From NCBI RefSeq assembly GCF_003050835.1, contig NZ_QAOJ01000012.1, forward strand, positions 151,455 through 215,454: 64,000 nucleotides of DNA, read 5' to 3'. The notes beneath the pieces are model-generated. The model did no database searches. It saw only the letters and a program-made list of their open reading frames with translations, and had not been told where the DNA came from. A program made the position numbers and the translations under genes. Shown one piece after another: positions 26,916 through 35,464 of the stretch (positions are counted from its first letter, which is position 1; each line of letters opens with the position of its first letter). This DNA comes from Pseudomonas sp. GV071. Its GTDB lineage: Bacteria > Pseudomonadota > Gammaproteobacteria > Pseudomonadales > Pseudomonadaceae.

Positions 26916-29156
26916 TCAAAGCAGCTTGTCGAGGGTGATCGGCAGCTCGCGAATCCGTTTGCCGGTGGCGTGATACACGGCATTGGCGACGGCCGCGGCA
27001 ACGCCCACCAGGCCGATTTCGCCGACGCCCTTGGAGCCCAGGGCGTTGACGATGCTGTCCTGCTCATCGACAAAAATCACCTCGATCTCGCCCATATCGG
27101 CATGCACCGGCACGTGGTATTCGGCGAAGTTGTGATTGATAAAGCGGCCCAGTTCATGGTCCATCTGCGTCTCTTCCTGCAGGGCCATGCCGATACCCCA
27201 GACCACGCCACCGAGAATCTGGCTGCGCGCGATTTTCGGGTTGACCACCCGCCCCGCCGCGATGGCGCTGACCACCCGGCTGACGCGCACTTTGCCCAAG
27301 GCCTCGTCCACCCGCACCTCCACGAACACGGCCGAATGGGTGGCGGTGGCGTAGGGTTCGCGTTTTTTTGCATCGGGCTCGGCGTCCACCTGGGCCTGCA
27401 TCTGCGCACTGCTGCTGCTGCGCACGATCTCGGCCAGCGCCAGCTGCTGGCTGGGGTCGGCCTTCAGAAGCAGCTGGCCGTCGACGAACTCGACCTGGTC
27501 CCGACTGACGTCGGCAAACGGCGAATCGTCGATTTCCTGCGCTGCCTCCAGGAGCTGTTTCTGCAAGGCTGTGCAGGCTTGCTGCACCGCACTGCCCACC
27601 GAGGAGATGGTGAACGAGCCGCCTTGCAGCGGTGCGGTGGGCAGGCTGGAGTCGCCGATCAGCACCTGCACGTTGTCGCTGCTCACGCCCATGGCGGCTG
27701 CGGCGATCTGGGTCAGGGCGGTGTAAGTGCCGGTGCCAATATCGGTGGTGGCGCTGCTCACGTGCAGGCGGCCATCGCCGTCGAGCACCACACGGGCACT
27801 GGCTTTTTGTTGCATCGCTTCCCACACCCCGGTGGCCACGCCCCAGCCCAGCAGCTCATGGCCATCGCGCATGCTGCGCGGTTCGGGCGAACGCTTGGCC
27901 CAGCCGAAACGCTCGGCGCCTTCGCTGTAGCACTCGCGCAGGGCTTTGCTGGAATAGGGTTTGTCTTCGTTCTGGTTGCGCTCGGTGTAGTTGCGCAGGC
28001 GCAGTTGCAGCGGGCAGATATTCGCCGCGTAGGCCAACTCGTCCATCGCGCATTCGAGGGCGAAGACCCCGGAGGTAGCGCCGGGGGCGCGCATGTCCAG
28101 TGGGGTGAACACATCCAGCGGCACCAGTTGGTAATCCAGGGCCAGGTTGTCGCAGTGATAGAGCATGCCGGACCACTCCACCAGGTGTTCGGTGAAGTCT
28201 TCGAAGCGCGAGGTCTGGGCGACGGCCTGGTGCTTCACCGCCTGTAGCTTGCCGTCGGCATCGGCGCCGAGCGTCAGGCGCTGCACGGTCGGCGGGCGGT
28301 AGCCGAAGGTGAACATCTGCTGGCGGGTCAGGGCCAGGCGCACTGAACGCTTGAGCTTGAGCGCGGCCATCACCGCCAGAGTGAGCTGGTACTGCGGGCG
28401 CAGGCCGGAGCCAAACGCGCCGCCGACAAAATGCGCCACCACCCGCACGCTACCAGGCTCGAGGCCAAATACCTGCTCAACGTAAGTGCGGCAGTTCTGC
28501 GTGCCCTGGGTTTTGTCGTAGATCAGCAGGCCGCCGTCGGGCTGCACGATCACGGTGGAGGCATGTGGCTCCATCGGGTTGTGGTGCTCGACCGGCGTGC
28601 GGTATTCCACCTCCACGGTGGCGCTGCTACGGGCCAGTGCCGCAGGCACATCACCGCGAAGTTTGGGTAACTCGGCGGGGGCTTTGTGGGCCTTGCCCAG
28701 CTGCGCGTTCAAGTCGGTTTGATGCGGCTCACTGTGGTAGTCGATCTGCACCTGCGCAGCGGCCATGCGCGCCTGCTCCAGGGTCTTGGCCACGACCAGC
28801 GCCACCGGCTGGCCGCTGTAGAGAATGCGGTCGTTGTACAACGGCCGGAACGGCGAGCCGTCGGCAGCATCGGCATCGCTATAGGACTCGTCGTAGCTGG
28901 CCAGCGCGGGGCGGTTGAGGTGGCTGAGCACCAGCAATACGCCCGGCAGCGCCAAGGCCGCACGGGCGTCGATAGCAACGATGCGGCCATGGGTGATGGG
29001 GCTGGAAATCACCCAGCCGTAGGTGAGCTCGGCGCTGTGAAAATCCGCCGCGTATTGCGCGCCGCCGGTGACCTTGGCGACGCCGTCGACACGGTCCATC
29101 GGTACGCCCATGGGCGCCTCCAGCGGCACGCTGAAAGGTTTGACGGTGGCAGTCAT
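26916..29156 (-). CDS. Molybdopterin-binding subunit of an aldehyde/xanthine dehydrogenase (PaoC-like)
   Basis: This 746-residue large subunit belongs to the xanthine oxidase family. HFVGGAFGSGLRPQYQL is the GGxFG molybdopterin-cytosine-dinucleotide contact, and KGVGEIGLVGVAAAVANA carries the catalytic Glu. It would hydroxylate an aldehyde or N-heterocycle. Length and order (small 2Fe-2S, FAD, large) match the periplasmic E. coli PaoABC aldehyde oxidoreductase more than XdhAB. The start overlaps the stop of the FAD subunit by four bases. Confidence 0.93.
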   Translation of the reverse strand: MTATVKPFSVPLEAPMGVPMDRVDGVAKVTGGAQYAADFHSAELTYGWVISSPITHGRIVAIDARAALALPGVLLVLSHLNRPALASYDESYSDADAADGSPFRPLYNDRILYSGQPVALVVAKTLEQARMAAAQVQIDYHSEPHQTDLNAQLGKAHKAPAELPKLRGDVPAALARSSATVEVEYRTPVEHHNPMEPHASTVIVQPDGGLLIYDKTQGTQNCRTYVEQVFGLEPGSVRVVAHFVGGAFGSGLRPQYQLTLAVMAALKLKRSVRLALTRQQMFTFGYRPPTVQRLTLGADADGKLQAVKHQAVAQTSRFEDFTEHLVEWSGMLYHCDNLALDYQLVPLDVFTPLDMRAPGATSGVFALECAMDELAYAANICPLQLRLRNYTERNQNEDKPYSSKALRECYSEGAERFGWAKRSPEPRSMRDGHELLGWGVATGVWEAMQQKASARVVLDGDGRLHVSSATTDIGTGTYTALTQIAAAAMGVSSDNVQVLIGDSSLPTAPLQGGSFTISSVGSAVQQACTALQKQLLEAAQEIDDSPFADVSRDQVEFVDGQLLLKADPSQQLALAEIVRSSSSAQMQAQVDAEPDAKKREPYATATHSAVFVEVRVDEALGKVRVSRVVSAIAAGRVVNPKIARSQILGGVVWGIGMALQEETQMDHELGRFINHNFAEYHVPVHADMGEIEVIFVDEQDSIVNALGSKGVGEIGLVGVAAAVANAVYHATGKRIRELPITLDKLL

Positions 29157-30142
29157 ACGGCCTCCCCGGCTTGCGCGGCATCGGTGAGGGCACGCACCAC
29201 GGCCTGCCGCGCCAGTTGAATTTTGAAGCTGTTACGCCCCAGGCCATTGGCGCCATCGAGCAGCAGGTCGGCGGCCAGGCGGAAATTCGCTACCGTCGCC
29301 GGCTTGCCCACCAGCACCGCTTCGGCATCGGTATTGCGCCAGGGTTTGTGCGCGACGCCGCCCAAGGCAAGGCGTGCTTCGCGGATCACATGGCCGTCGA
29401 GATCCAGCGCGGCGGCCACCGATACCAGGGCGAAGGCGTAGGACTCGCGGTCACGCACTTTCAGGTAGTGGCTGTGGCCGGCAAACCCGGCAGCGGGCAA
29501 TTCGACGGCGGTGATCAGCTCGTTGTCCGCCAGCACATTGTCGCGGTGCGGCTCATCGCCTGGCAGGCGATGGAAGTCGGCGAAGGCGATCTGCCGGCTA
29601 CCTTGCGGGCCCGCCACATGCACCACCGCCTGCAGCGCGGCGAGGGCCACGCACATGTCGGAGGGGTGAGTGGCCACGCAGTGTTCGCTGGCACCGAGAA
29701 TCGCGTGGTTGCGGTTCAAACCGTGGCGCGCGCTGCAGCCCGAGCCAGGTTCACGTTTGTTGCACGGCGTGGCGGTGTCGTAGAAATACTGGCAGCGGGT
29801 GCGCTGCAGCAGGTTGCCGCCGGTGCTGGCCATGTTGCGCAACTGCGGCGAAGCGCCGGCCAGAATCGCCTGGGCCAGCACCGGGTAATCGTGCTCGACG
29901 CGCGGGTGCCAAGCCAGCTCGCTGTTGCTCACCAGGGCACCGATCAGCAGGCCGCCATCCATGGTGTCCGTCACTTCATGCAGAGGCAGCCCGGTGATGT
30001 CGATCAGCCGTTGCGGGCGCTCGACGTTCTCTTTCATCAGGTCGATCAGGTTGGTGCCGCCGGCGATAAACCGCGCGTGCGGGCCTGCCAGTTGCAGCGC
30101 CTCGTCCACCGCTGTGGGCCGTGCGTAGGTGAACGGGCTCAT
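29153..30142 (-). CDS. FAD-binding subunit of the PaoABC-like dehydrogenase
   Basis: This 329-residue protein holds the FAD-binding fold of the medium subunit (ARFIAGGTNLIDLMKENVE is the dinucleotide loop). A Cys-rich insertion, RTRCQYFYDTATPCNKRE then SGCSA, gives C-x9-C-x8-C, which matches the extra 4Fe-4S site known in PaoB and 4-hydroxybenzoyl-CoA reductase medium subunits. It passes electrons between the molybdenum and iron-sulfur centres. It overlaps both neighbours by four bases (ATGA). Confidence 0.92.
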   Translation of the reverse strand: MSPFTYARPTAVDEALQLAGPHARFIAGGTNLIDLMKENVERPQRLIDITGLPLHEVTDTMDGGLLIGALVSNSELAWHPRVEHDYPVLAQAILAGASPQLRNMASTGGNLLQRTRCQYFYDTATPCNKREPGSGCSARHGLNRNHAILGASEHCVATHPSDMCVALAALQAVVHVAGPQGSRQIAFADFHRLPGDEPHRDNVLADNELITAVELPAAGFAGHSHYLKVRDRESYAFALVSVAAALDLDGHVIREARLALGGVAHKPWRNTDAEAVLVGKPATVANFRLAADLLLDGANGLGRNSFKIQLARQAVVRALTDAAQAGEAV

Positions 30143-30711
30143 GCCGCATCCCCTTTGTTGATAAGGGCTGGGTCAATCAGCGCCGGGGCGCTGGTCTCCA
30201 GCTCGCCGCGGCAGGCCGGCAAGGCCTCTTCGATGGCCGCGAGAATGTTGTTGTAGGCGCCACAGCGGCACAGGTTGCCGCTCATTTGCTCGCGGATATC
30301 GGCGCGGCTGTGGGCGTGGTTTTCCCCGGCCATGGCCAGCGCCGAGCAGATCTGCCCGGGCGTGCAATAGCCGCACTGGAAGGCGTCGTGCTTGATAAAG
30401 GCGCGCTGCAAGGCATGCAGTTCATCACCATTGGCCACCCCTTCGATGGTGGTCAGCTCGGCGCCGTCATGCATCACCGCCAGGGTCAGGCAACTGTTGA
30501 TGCGCTTGCCATCCAGCAGCACCGTGCAGGCGCCACATTGGCCGTGGTCGCAGCCCTTCTTGGTACCGGTGAGGTGCAGTTGTTCGCGGAGTAGGTCGAG
30601 CAGTGTGGTCCAGGCTTGCACCTGCACACGGCGCTGCTCGCCGTTGATGTTCAAACGAAGGGTGTGCGGGGCGAACAGGTCATCGCCCTGCCCTGCCTGG
30701 GTGGTCGTCAT
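30139..30711 (-). CDS. 2Fe-2S subunit of the PaoABC-like dehydrogenase
   Basis: This 190-residue protein has an N-terminal plant-type 2Fe-2S domain (GCDHGQCGACTVLLDG then NSCL) and a C-terminal domain with the second cluster (FQCGYCTPGQ and NLCRCGAYNN). It is first in the operon. E. coli PaoA carries a twin-arginine signal, but no clear RR motif or hydrophobic leader is seen here, so this complex may be cytoplasmic. No PaoD/XdhC-type maturation chaperone gene lies next to the operon. Confidence 0.92.
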   Translation of the reverse strand: MTTTQAGQGDDLFAPHTLRLNINGEQRRVQVQAWTTLLDLLREQLHLTGTKKGCDHGQCGACTVLLDGKRINSCLTLAVMHDGAELTTIEGVANGDELHALQRAFIKHDAFQCGYCTPGQICSALAMAGENHAHSRADIREQMSGNLCRCGAYNNILAAIEEALPACRGELETSAPALIDPALINKGDAA

Positions 30712-31077
30712 AGAGGCCTCACGGTAATCGGCTGCCGCGTGAAAAAACGGCGGCGCAGTTGGCTGCGTCTATGGGTTACGACTTGGCGGCAAAAGGATGT
30801 GTTCAGGTTTTTTCCGGACGCGTTTGCAACCGCTGGACACAGGTGACCATTCATCGCACTACCCGGCAAATGGCCATAGCACCTACAGCCCCCGTAAACC
30901 CTCGCATCGCCCCGCTTCGCTTGCCGGGAAAAGGGCCCGTAACCGCAGCGCCGCCCCGTCCTTGACGCTTACAGGGGGAACCATCGGAAAAAAACGGCAG
31001 TCGGAACCTTGTCCCGCCAACTCGCTTAGCACCCTTAGCAACTCCGTTGGCAACCCTGATTACCGCGAGGAGGCCTT
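30712..31077. other. 366-base divergent promoter region of paoA-like and opgG
   Basis: No gene is seen. The part near opgG is GC-rich with a TTGACG hexamer at 30963 that could be a -35 element, but no good -10 follows at standard spacing. The opgG ribosome-binding site GAGGAGG is at its right edge. No repeat family copy is present. Confidence 0.6.
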
Positions 31078-32823
31078 GTGACTTTCAGCACCCCTAATGC
31101 CGCTACCGGCAAACGTAAACGACTGCGTCAAACCCTGACCACCACCACGACCGTACTGACCCTGTTGGCCGCCGGCCAGCTCTGGGCCTTCAGCCTCGAC
31201 GATGTGGCAGAAAAGGCCAAAGCCCTGGCCGCACAGAAGTACGTGGTGCCCAAGAGCAACCTGCCCAGCGAGTTCAGCGACATGAAATTCGCCGACTACC
31301 AGAAGATCCGTTTTCGCCCCGAGAAGGCTGAGTGGCAGGACCTGCAAACGCCGTTCAAGTTGTCGTTCTATCACCAGGGCATGCACTTCAATACGCCGGT
31401 GAAGATCAACGAAGTCACCGCCACCACCGTCAGTGAAATCAAGTACGACCCCAGCCGCTTCGATTTCGGCGACCTCAAGTTCGACGCCAAAGCCACCGAG
31501 CAATTGGGCTACGCCGGCTTTCGGGTGCTCTACCCGATCAACAAGGCCGATAAGCAGGACGAGATCATGACCCTGCTCGGGGCCAGCTATTTCCGCGTGG
31601 TCGGCAAGGGCCAGACCTACGGCCTGTCGGCGCGCGGCATGGCCATCGATACCGCCCTGCCCTCGGGTGAAGAATTCCCGCACTTCAGCGAGTTCTGGAT
31701 CGAGCGGCCCAAGCCCGGTGAGAAGCAGTTGGTGATCTACGCCCTGCTGGATTCGCCGCGTGCCACCGGCGCTTATCGCCTGGTGCTGCGCCCTGGTACC
31801 GACTCGGTGGTGGATGTGAAAACGCGCATGTACCTGCGCGAGAACGTCGCCCAGCTTGGTGTGGCGCCACTGACCAGCATGTTCCTGTTCGGCGCCAACC
31901 AGCCGCCGAAAACCCTCAACTACCGCCGCGAACTGCATGACTCCAGCGGCCTGTCGATTCATGCCGGCAATGACGAGTGGATCTGGCGGCCGCTGAACAA
32001 TCCCAAGCACTTGGGCGTCAGCAGCTTTGCCGTGGAGAACCCTAAAGGCTTCGGTCTGCTGCAACGTGGCCGCGACTTCTCCCACTACGAAGACCTCGAT
32101 GACCGCTACGACCAGCGCCCCAGTGCCTGGATCGAACCCCAGGGCGATTGGGGCAAGGGCACGGTCAACCTGGTGGAGATTCCCACCGCCGATGAAACCA
32201 ACGACAACATCGTCGCCTTCTGGAAACCGGCCGAGCTACCGGAAGCTGGCCAGCCCATCGACTTCAGCTACCGCCTGCACTGGAGCGCCGACGAGGCCTC
32301 GCTGGGTTCGCCGGAATTGGCCTCGGTGAAACAGACTCTGCGCTCCACCGGCGATGTGAAGCAGTCCAACCTGATTCGCGAGCCCGATGGCAGCGTGGCG
32401 TTCCTGGTCGACTTCGAAGGCCCGGCACTCAAAGCCCTGCTCGAAGATGCCCCGGTACGCAGCGAAATCAGCCTGGATGACAACGCCAAGCTGATGGAAA
32501 ACAACGTGCGCTACAACCCGGAAACCAAGGGCTGGCGCCTGACCCTGCGGTTCAAGGTGAAAGACCCGAGCAAGCCGGTGGAAATGCGCGCCGCTCTGGT
32601 CAAGGACCTGCCGGTGGAAGTGCCGGCGGCGGTCGATGAAGAGCAGCCCAAAGCCAAACCGACGCCACCGCCAGCGCCACCCGCAGTTGCTGATGCCAGC
32701 GCCTCGGCCACGCCGACCAGCGCACCCGCGGCGCCGGTCAACGAGGACCTGCCCGCACCGCCAGCGCCCCCTGTACAGGTGCTGAGCGAAACCTGGAGTA
32801 ACCAGTTGCCCGCCGATGAATAA
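31078..32823 (+). CDS. opgG: Glucan biosynthesis protein G (osmoregulated periplasmic glucans)
   Basis: This 581-residue periplasmic protein is needed for the branching and release of osmoregulated periplasmic glucans. It has an N-terminal basic segment and hydrophobic signal (to about residue 36, ending LWAF), then the MdoG domain with GASYFRVVGKGQTYGLSARG and HYEDLDDRYDQRPSAW. The last 60 residues are an unusual Pro/Ala-rich tail (KPTPPPAPPAVADASAS). The start is a GTG with a perfect GAGGAGG upstream. It overlaps opgH by eight bases. Confidence 0.95.
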   Translation: MTFSTPNAATGKRKRLRQTLTTTTTVLTLLAAGQLWAFSLDDVAEKAKALAAQKYVVPKSNLPSEFSDMKFADYQKIRFRPEKAEWQDLQTPFKLSFYHQGMHFNTPVKINEVTATTVSEIKYDPSRFDFGDLKFDAKATEQLGYAGFRVLYPINKADKQDEIMTLLGASYFRVVGKGQTYGLSARGMAIDTALPSGEEFPHFSEFWIERPKPGEKQLVIYALLDSPRATGAYRLVLRPGTDSVVDVKTRMYLRENVAQLGVAPLTSMFLFGANQPPKTLNYRRELHDSSGLSIHAGNDEWIWRPLNNPKHLGVSSFAVENPKGFGLLQRGRDFSHYEDLDDRYDQRPSAWIEPQGDWGKGTVNLVEIPTADETNDNIVAFWKPAELPEAGQPIDFSYRLHWSADEASLGSPELASVKQTLRSTGDVKQSNLIREPDGSVAFLVDFEGPALKALLEDAPVRSEISLDDNAKLMENNVRYNPETKGWRLTLRFKVKDPSKPVEMRAALVKDLPVEVPAAVDEEQPKAKPTPPPAPPAVADASASATPTSAPAAPVNEDLPAPPAPPVQVLSETWSNQLPADE

Positions 32824-35365
32824 GCCCGCCGCCATCACCGTCCGCGAATACTTGGCCCATCTGCCGCTGAGCGAAGACCAGCGCGCCGAGCTCAGTGGCA
32901 GTCGCTCGTTGCTGGAAGTGCACCGGCGCCTGGCCGCACAACCGGTGGCGGACAACCAGGCGGCGGTGCAGGCTTCGGTGGCGCAGCGTCTGACCTTGCT
33001 CAGCACCGATGCGCAGATGCTCGATAGCGATGCCGAGGGCCGCGTGCGCCTGAAAGCCACGCCGCCGATCAAACGCACCCGGGTGATTCCCGAGCCGTGG
33101 CGGACCAATGTGCTGGTGCGGTTGTGGCGCAACCTGCGCGGCAAGGAAAACCCGCCGGCGCCGCCGAAACGGCAACTGCCGTCGGCGCGTTGGCGGCATG
33201 TCGGTTCCCTGCGTCGTTACATCCTGCTGGTGCTGATGCTTGGCCAGACGCTGGTGGCGGGCTGGTACATGAAAGGCATCATGCCGTACCAGGGCTGGGC
33301 GTTTTTCGAGTGGGAAGAAGTGCGCCAGCAAACCCTGCTGCAGACCGCTACCCAGGTGCTGCCGTATTTCCTCCAAGGCAGCATTCTGCTGTTGTTCGGC
33401 ATTCTGTTCTGCTGGGTGTCGGCGGGGTTCTGGACCGCACTGATGGGTTTTCTCGAACTGCTCACCGGGCGCGACAAATACCGCATCTCCGGAGCCAGCG
33501 CCGGTCACGAACCGATTGCCGCCGAGGCCCGCACCGCCATCGTCATGCCGATCTGCAACGAGGACGTGGCGCGGGTGTTTGCCGGCCTGCGCGCCACCTA
33601 TGAATCGGTGGCGGCCACCGGCGAGTTGCAGCACTTCGATTTTTTCGTGCTCAGCGACAGCAACGACGCCGACATTGCCGTGGCCGAGCAACAGGCCTGG
33701 CTGGATCTGTGCCGGGAAGCCCAGGGCTTCGGGCGAATTTTCTATCGCCGTCGACGCCGCCGGGTAAAACGCAAAAGCGGCAACCTCGACGACTTCTGCC
33801 GGCGCTGGGGCAGCGAGTACCGCTACATGGTGGTGCTGGATGCCGACAGCGTGATGAGCGGCGACTGCCTGACCAGCCTGGTGCGTTTGATGGAAGCGAC
33901 CCCAGACGCCGGCATCATCCAGACCGCGCCACGCGCCTCGGGCATGAACAGCTTGTATGCACGCATCCAGCAGTTCGCCACCCGCGTCTATGGGCCGTTG
34001 TTCACCGCCGGCCTGCACTTCTGGCAACTGGGCGAATCGCACTACTGGGGTCACAACGCGATTATCCGCATGCAGCCCTTTATCGAGCACTGCGCGCTGG
34101 CGCCGTTGCCCGGCAAGGGCGCGTTCGCCGGGGCGATTCTGTCCCACGACTTTGTCGAGGCGGCGTTGATGCGCCGTGCCGGCTGGGGCGTGTGGATCGC
34201 CTATGACCTGCCTGGCAGCTACGAAGAGCTGCCGCCCAATCTGCTCGATGAGCTAAAACGCGACCGCCGCTGGTGCCACGGCAACCTGATGAACTTCCGC
34301 CTGTTCATGGTCAAGGGCATGCACCCGGTGCACCGCGCGGTGTTCCTGACCGGGGTGATGTCGTACCTGTCGGCGCCGCTGTGGTTCTTCTTTCTGCTGT
34401 TATCCACCGCCCTGCTGGCGACCAACACGCTGATGGAGCCGCAGTACTTTATGGAGCCACGCCAGCTGTATCCGCTGTGGCCGCAGTGGCACCCGGAAAA
34501 AGCCGTGGCGCTGTTTTCCACTACCGTGGTGCTGCTGTTCCTGCCCAAGCTGCTGAGCGTGGTGCTGGTCTGGGCCAAAGGCGCCAAGGCCTATGGCGGT
34601 AAGCTGCGGGTAACCGCGTCAATGCTGCTGGAGATGCTCTTCTCGATTCTGCTGGCGCCGGTGCGCATGCTGTTCCACACCCGTTTTGTGCTGGCGGCGT
34701 TTCTCGGTTGGGAAGCGGTGTGGCACTCGCCGAGCCGCGATGACGGCTCCACCAGTTGGCGCGAAGCCGCGGTACGTCACGGCCCGCAAACCCTGCTGGG
34801 GGTGTTGTGGACGGCGTTGGTGGCCTGGCTGAACCCGAGTTTTCTGTGGTGGCTGGCGCCGATTGTCGGCTCGCTGATGCTGTCGATTCCGCTGTCGGTG
34901 TTGTCCAGCCGGGTGGGCCTGGGGTTACGCGCCAAGGACGAGCAACTGTTCCTGATCCCCGAGGAATACGCGCCTCCCAAAGAGTTGCTGGCCACCGACG
35001 AGTACAACCACGAAAACAACTGGCATGCCCTGCATAACGGCTTTGTGCATGCGGTGGTCGACCCCAAGCAGAACGCCCTCGCCTATGCGTTGGCTACGGC
35101 GCGTCACCGTCAGGCTGAGCCGCTGGAATGGCAGCGTACCGAGCAGGTGCGCCACGCCCTGAAAGTCGGCCCGCAGCAGTTGGACGGCAGTGCACGCATG
35201 GCCCTGCTCAGCGACCCGGTGGCGATGGCGCGGTTGCATGCCGCTGTGTGGGAAGAAGAAGAGCCGGGGGCCTGGATTCAGAGCTGGCGCGAGACGATAG
35301 CCAAAGATCCCCATGCGCCGTTGTTGCCGTTGCCGGCGGTGACGGGGAGTGCGGTGCCGGCGTAA
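32816..35365 (+). CDS. opgH: Glucans biosynthesis glucosyltransferase H
   Basis: This 849-residue inner-membrane glycosyltransferase (family 2) polymerises UDP-glucose into the glucan backbone and moves it to the periplasm. Visible parts: an N-terminal cytoplasmic region, helices near residues 140-160 and 185-215, the catalytic domain with VVLDADSVMSGDCL (DxD) and RDRRWCHGNLMN (QxxRW-like), then several C-terminal helices. E. coli OpgH also couples nutrient status to cell size. Its start lies within the last codons of opgG, so the two are translationally coupled. Confidence 0.95.
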   Translation: MNKPAAITVREYLAHLPLSEDQRAELSGSRSLLEVHRRLAAQPVADNQAAVQASVAQRLTLLSTDAQMLDSDAEGRVRLKATPPIKRTRVIPEPWRTNVLVRLWRNLRGKENPPAPPKRQLPSARWRHVGSLRRYILLVLMLGQTLVAGWYMKGIMPYQGWAFFEWEEVRQQTLLQTATQVLPYFLQGSILLLFGILFCWVSAGFWTALMGFLELLTGRDKYRISGASAGHEPIAAEARTAIVMPICNEDVARVFAGLRATYESVAATGELQHFDFFVLSDSNDADIAVAEQQAWLDLCREAQGFGRIFYRRRRRRVKRKSGNLDDFCRRWGSEYRYMVVLDADSVMSGDCLTSLVRLMEATPDAGIIQTAPRASGMNSLYARIQQFATRVYGPLFTAGLHFWQLGESHYWGHNAIIRMQPFIEHCALAPLPGKGAFAGAILSHDFVEAALMRRAGWGVWIAYDLPGSYEELPPNLLDELKRDRRWCHGNLMNFRLFMVKGMHPVHRAVFLTGVMSYLSAPLWFFFLLLSTALLATNTLMEPQYFMEPRQLYPLWPQWHPEKAVALFSTTVVLLFLPKLLSVVLVWAKGAKAYGGKLRVTASMLLEMLFSILLAPVRMLFHTRFVLAAFLGWEAVWHSPSRDDGSTSWREAAVRHGPQTLLGVLWTALVAWLNPSFLWWLAPIVGSLMLSIPLSVLSSRVGLGLRAKDEQLFLIPEEYAPPKELLATDEYNHENNWHALHNGFVHAVVDPKQNALAYALATARHRQAEPLEWQRTEQVRHALKVGPQQLDGSARMALLSDPVAMARLHAAVWEEEEPGAWIQSWRETIAKDPHAPLLPLPAVTGSAVPA

Positions 35366-35369
35366 TGAA

Positions 35370-35451
35370 GATCAAAGGCTCGCGGCTGAAGCCCCTCCCA
35401 CACAGATCTCGGTTTTTTGTGGGAGGGGCTTCAGCCGCGATGTTTTTGATC
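35370..35451. repeat. REP doublet after opgH
   Basis: CGCGGCTGAAGCCCCTCCCAC and GTGGGAGGGGCTTCAGCCGCG face each other, with GATCAAA/TTTTGATC ends. It sits between convergent opgH and the chemoreceptor gene. A TTTTTT run within the spacer could aid termination of opgH transcripts. Confidence 0.9.
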
Positions 35452-35464
35452 GGTTGTAGGGGGC

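Noticed and set aside
26970..28247. Long plus-strand reading frame opposite the molybdopterin subunit gene
   Set aside because: It is antisense to a well-supported gene, rich in His, Gly and Ala as expected of a GC-rich complementary strand, and has no ribosome-binding site or domain. The same applies to long frames at 8176-9171, 12543-13667, 35594-36844 and 53262-54860.
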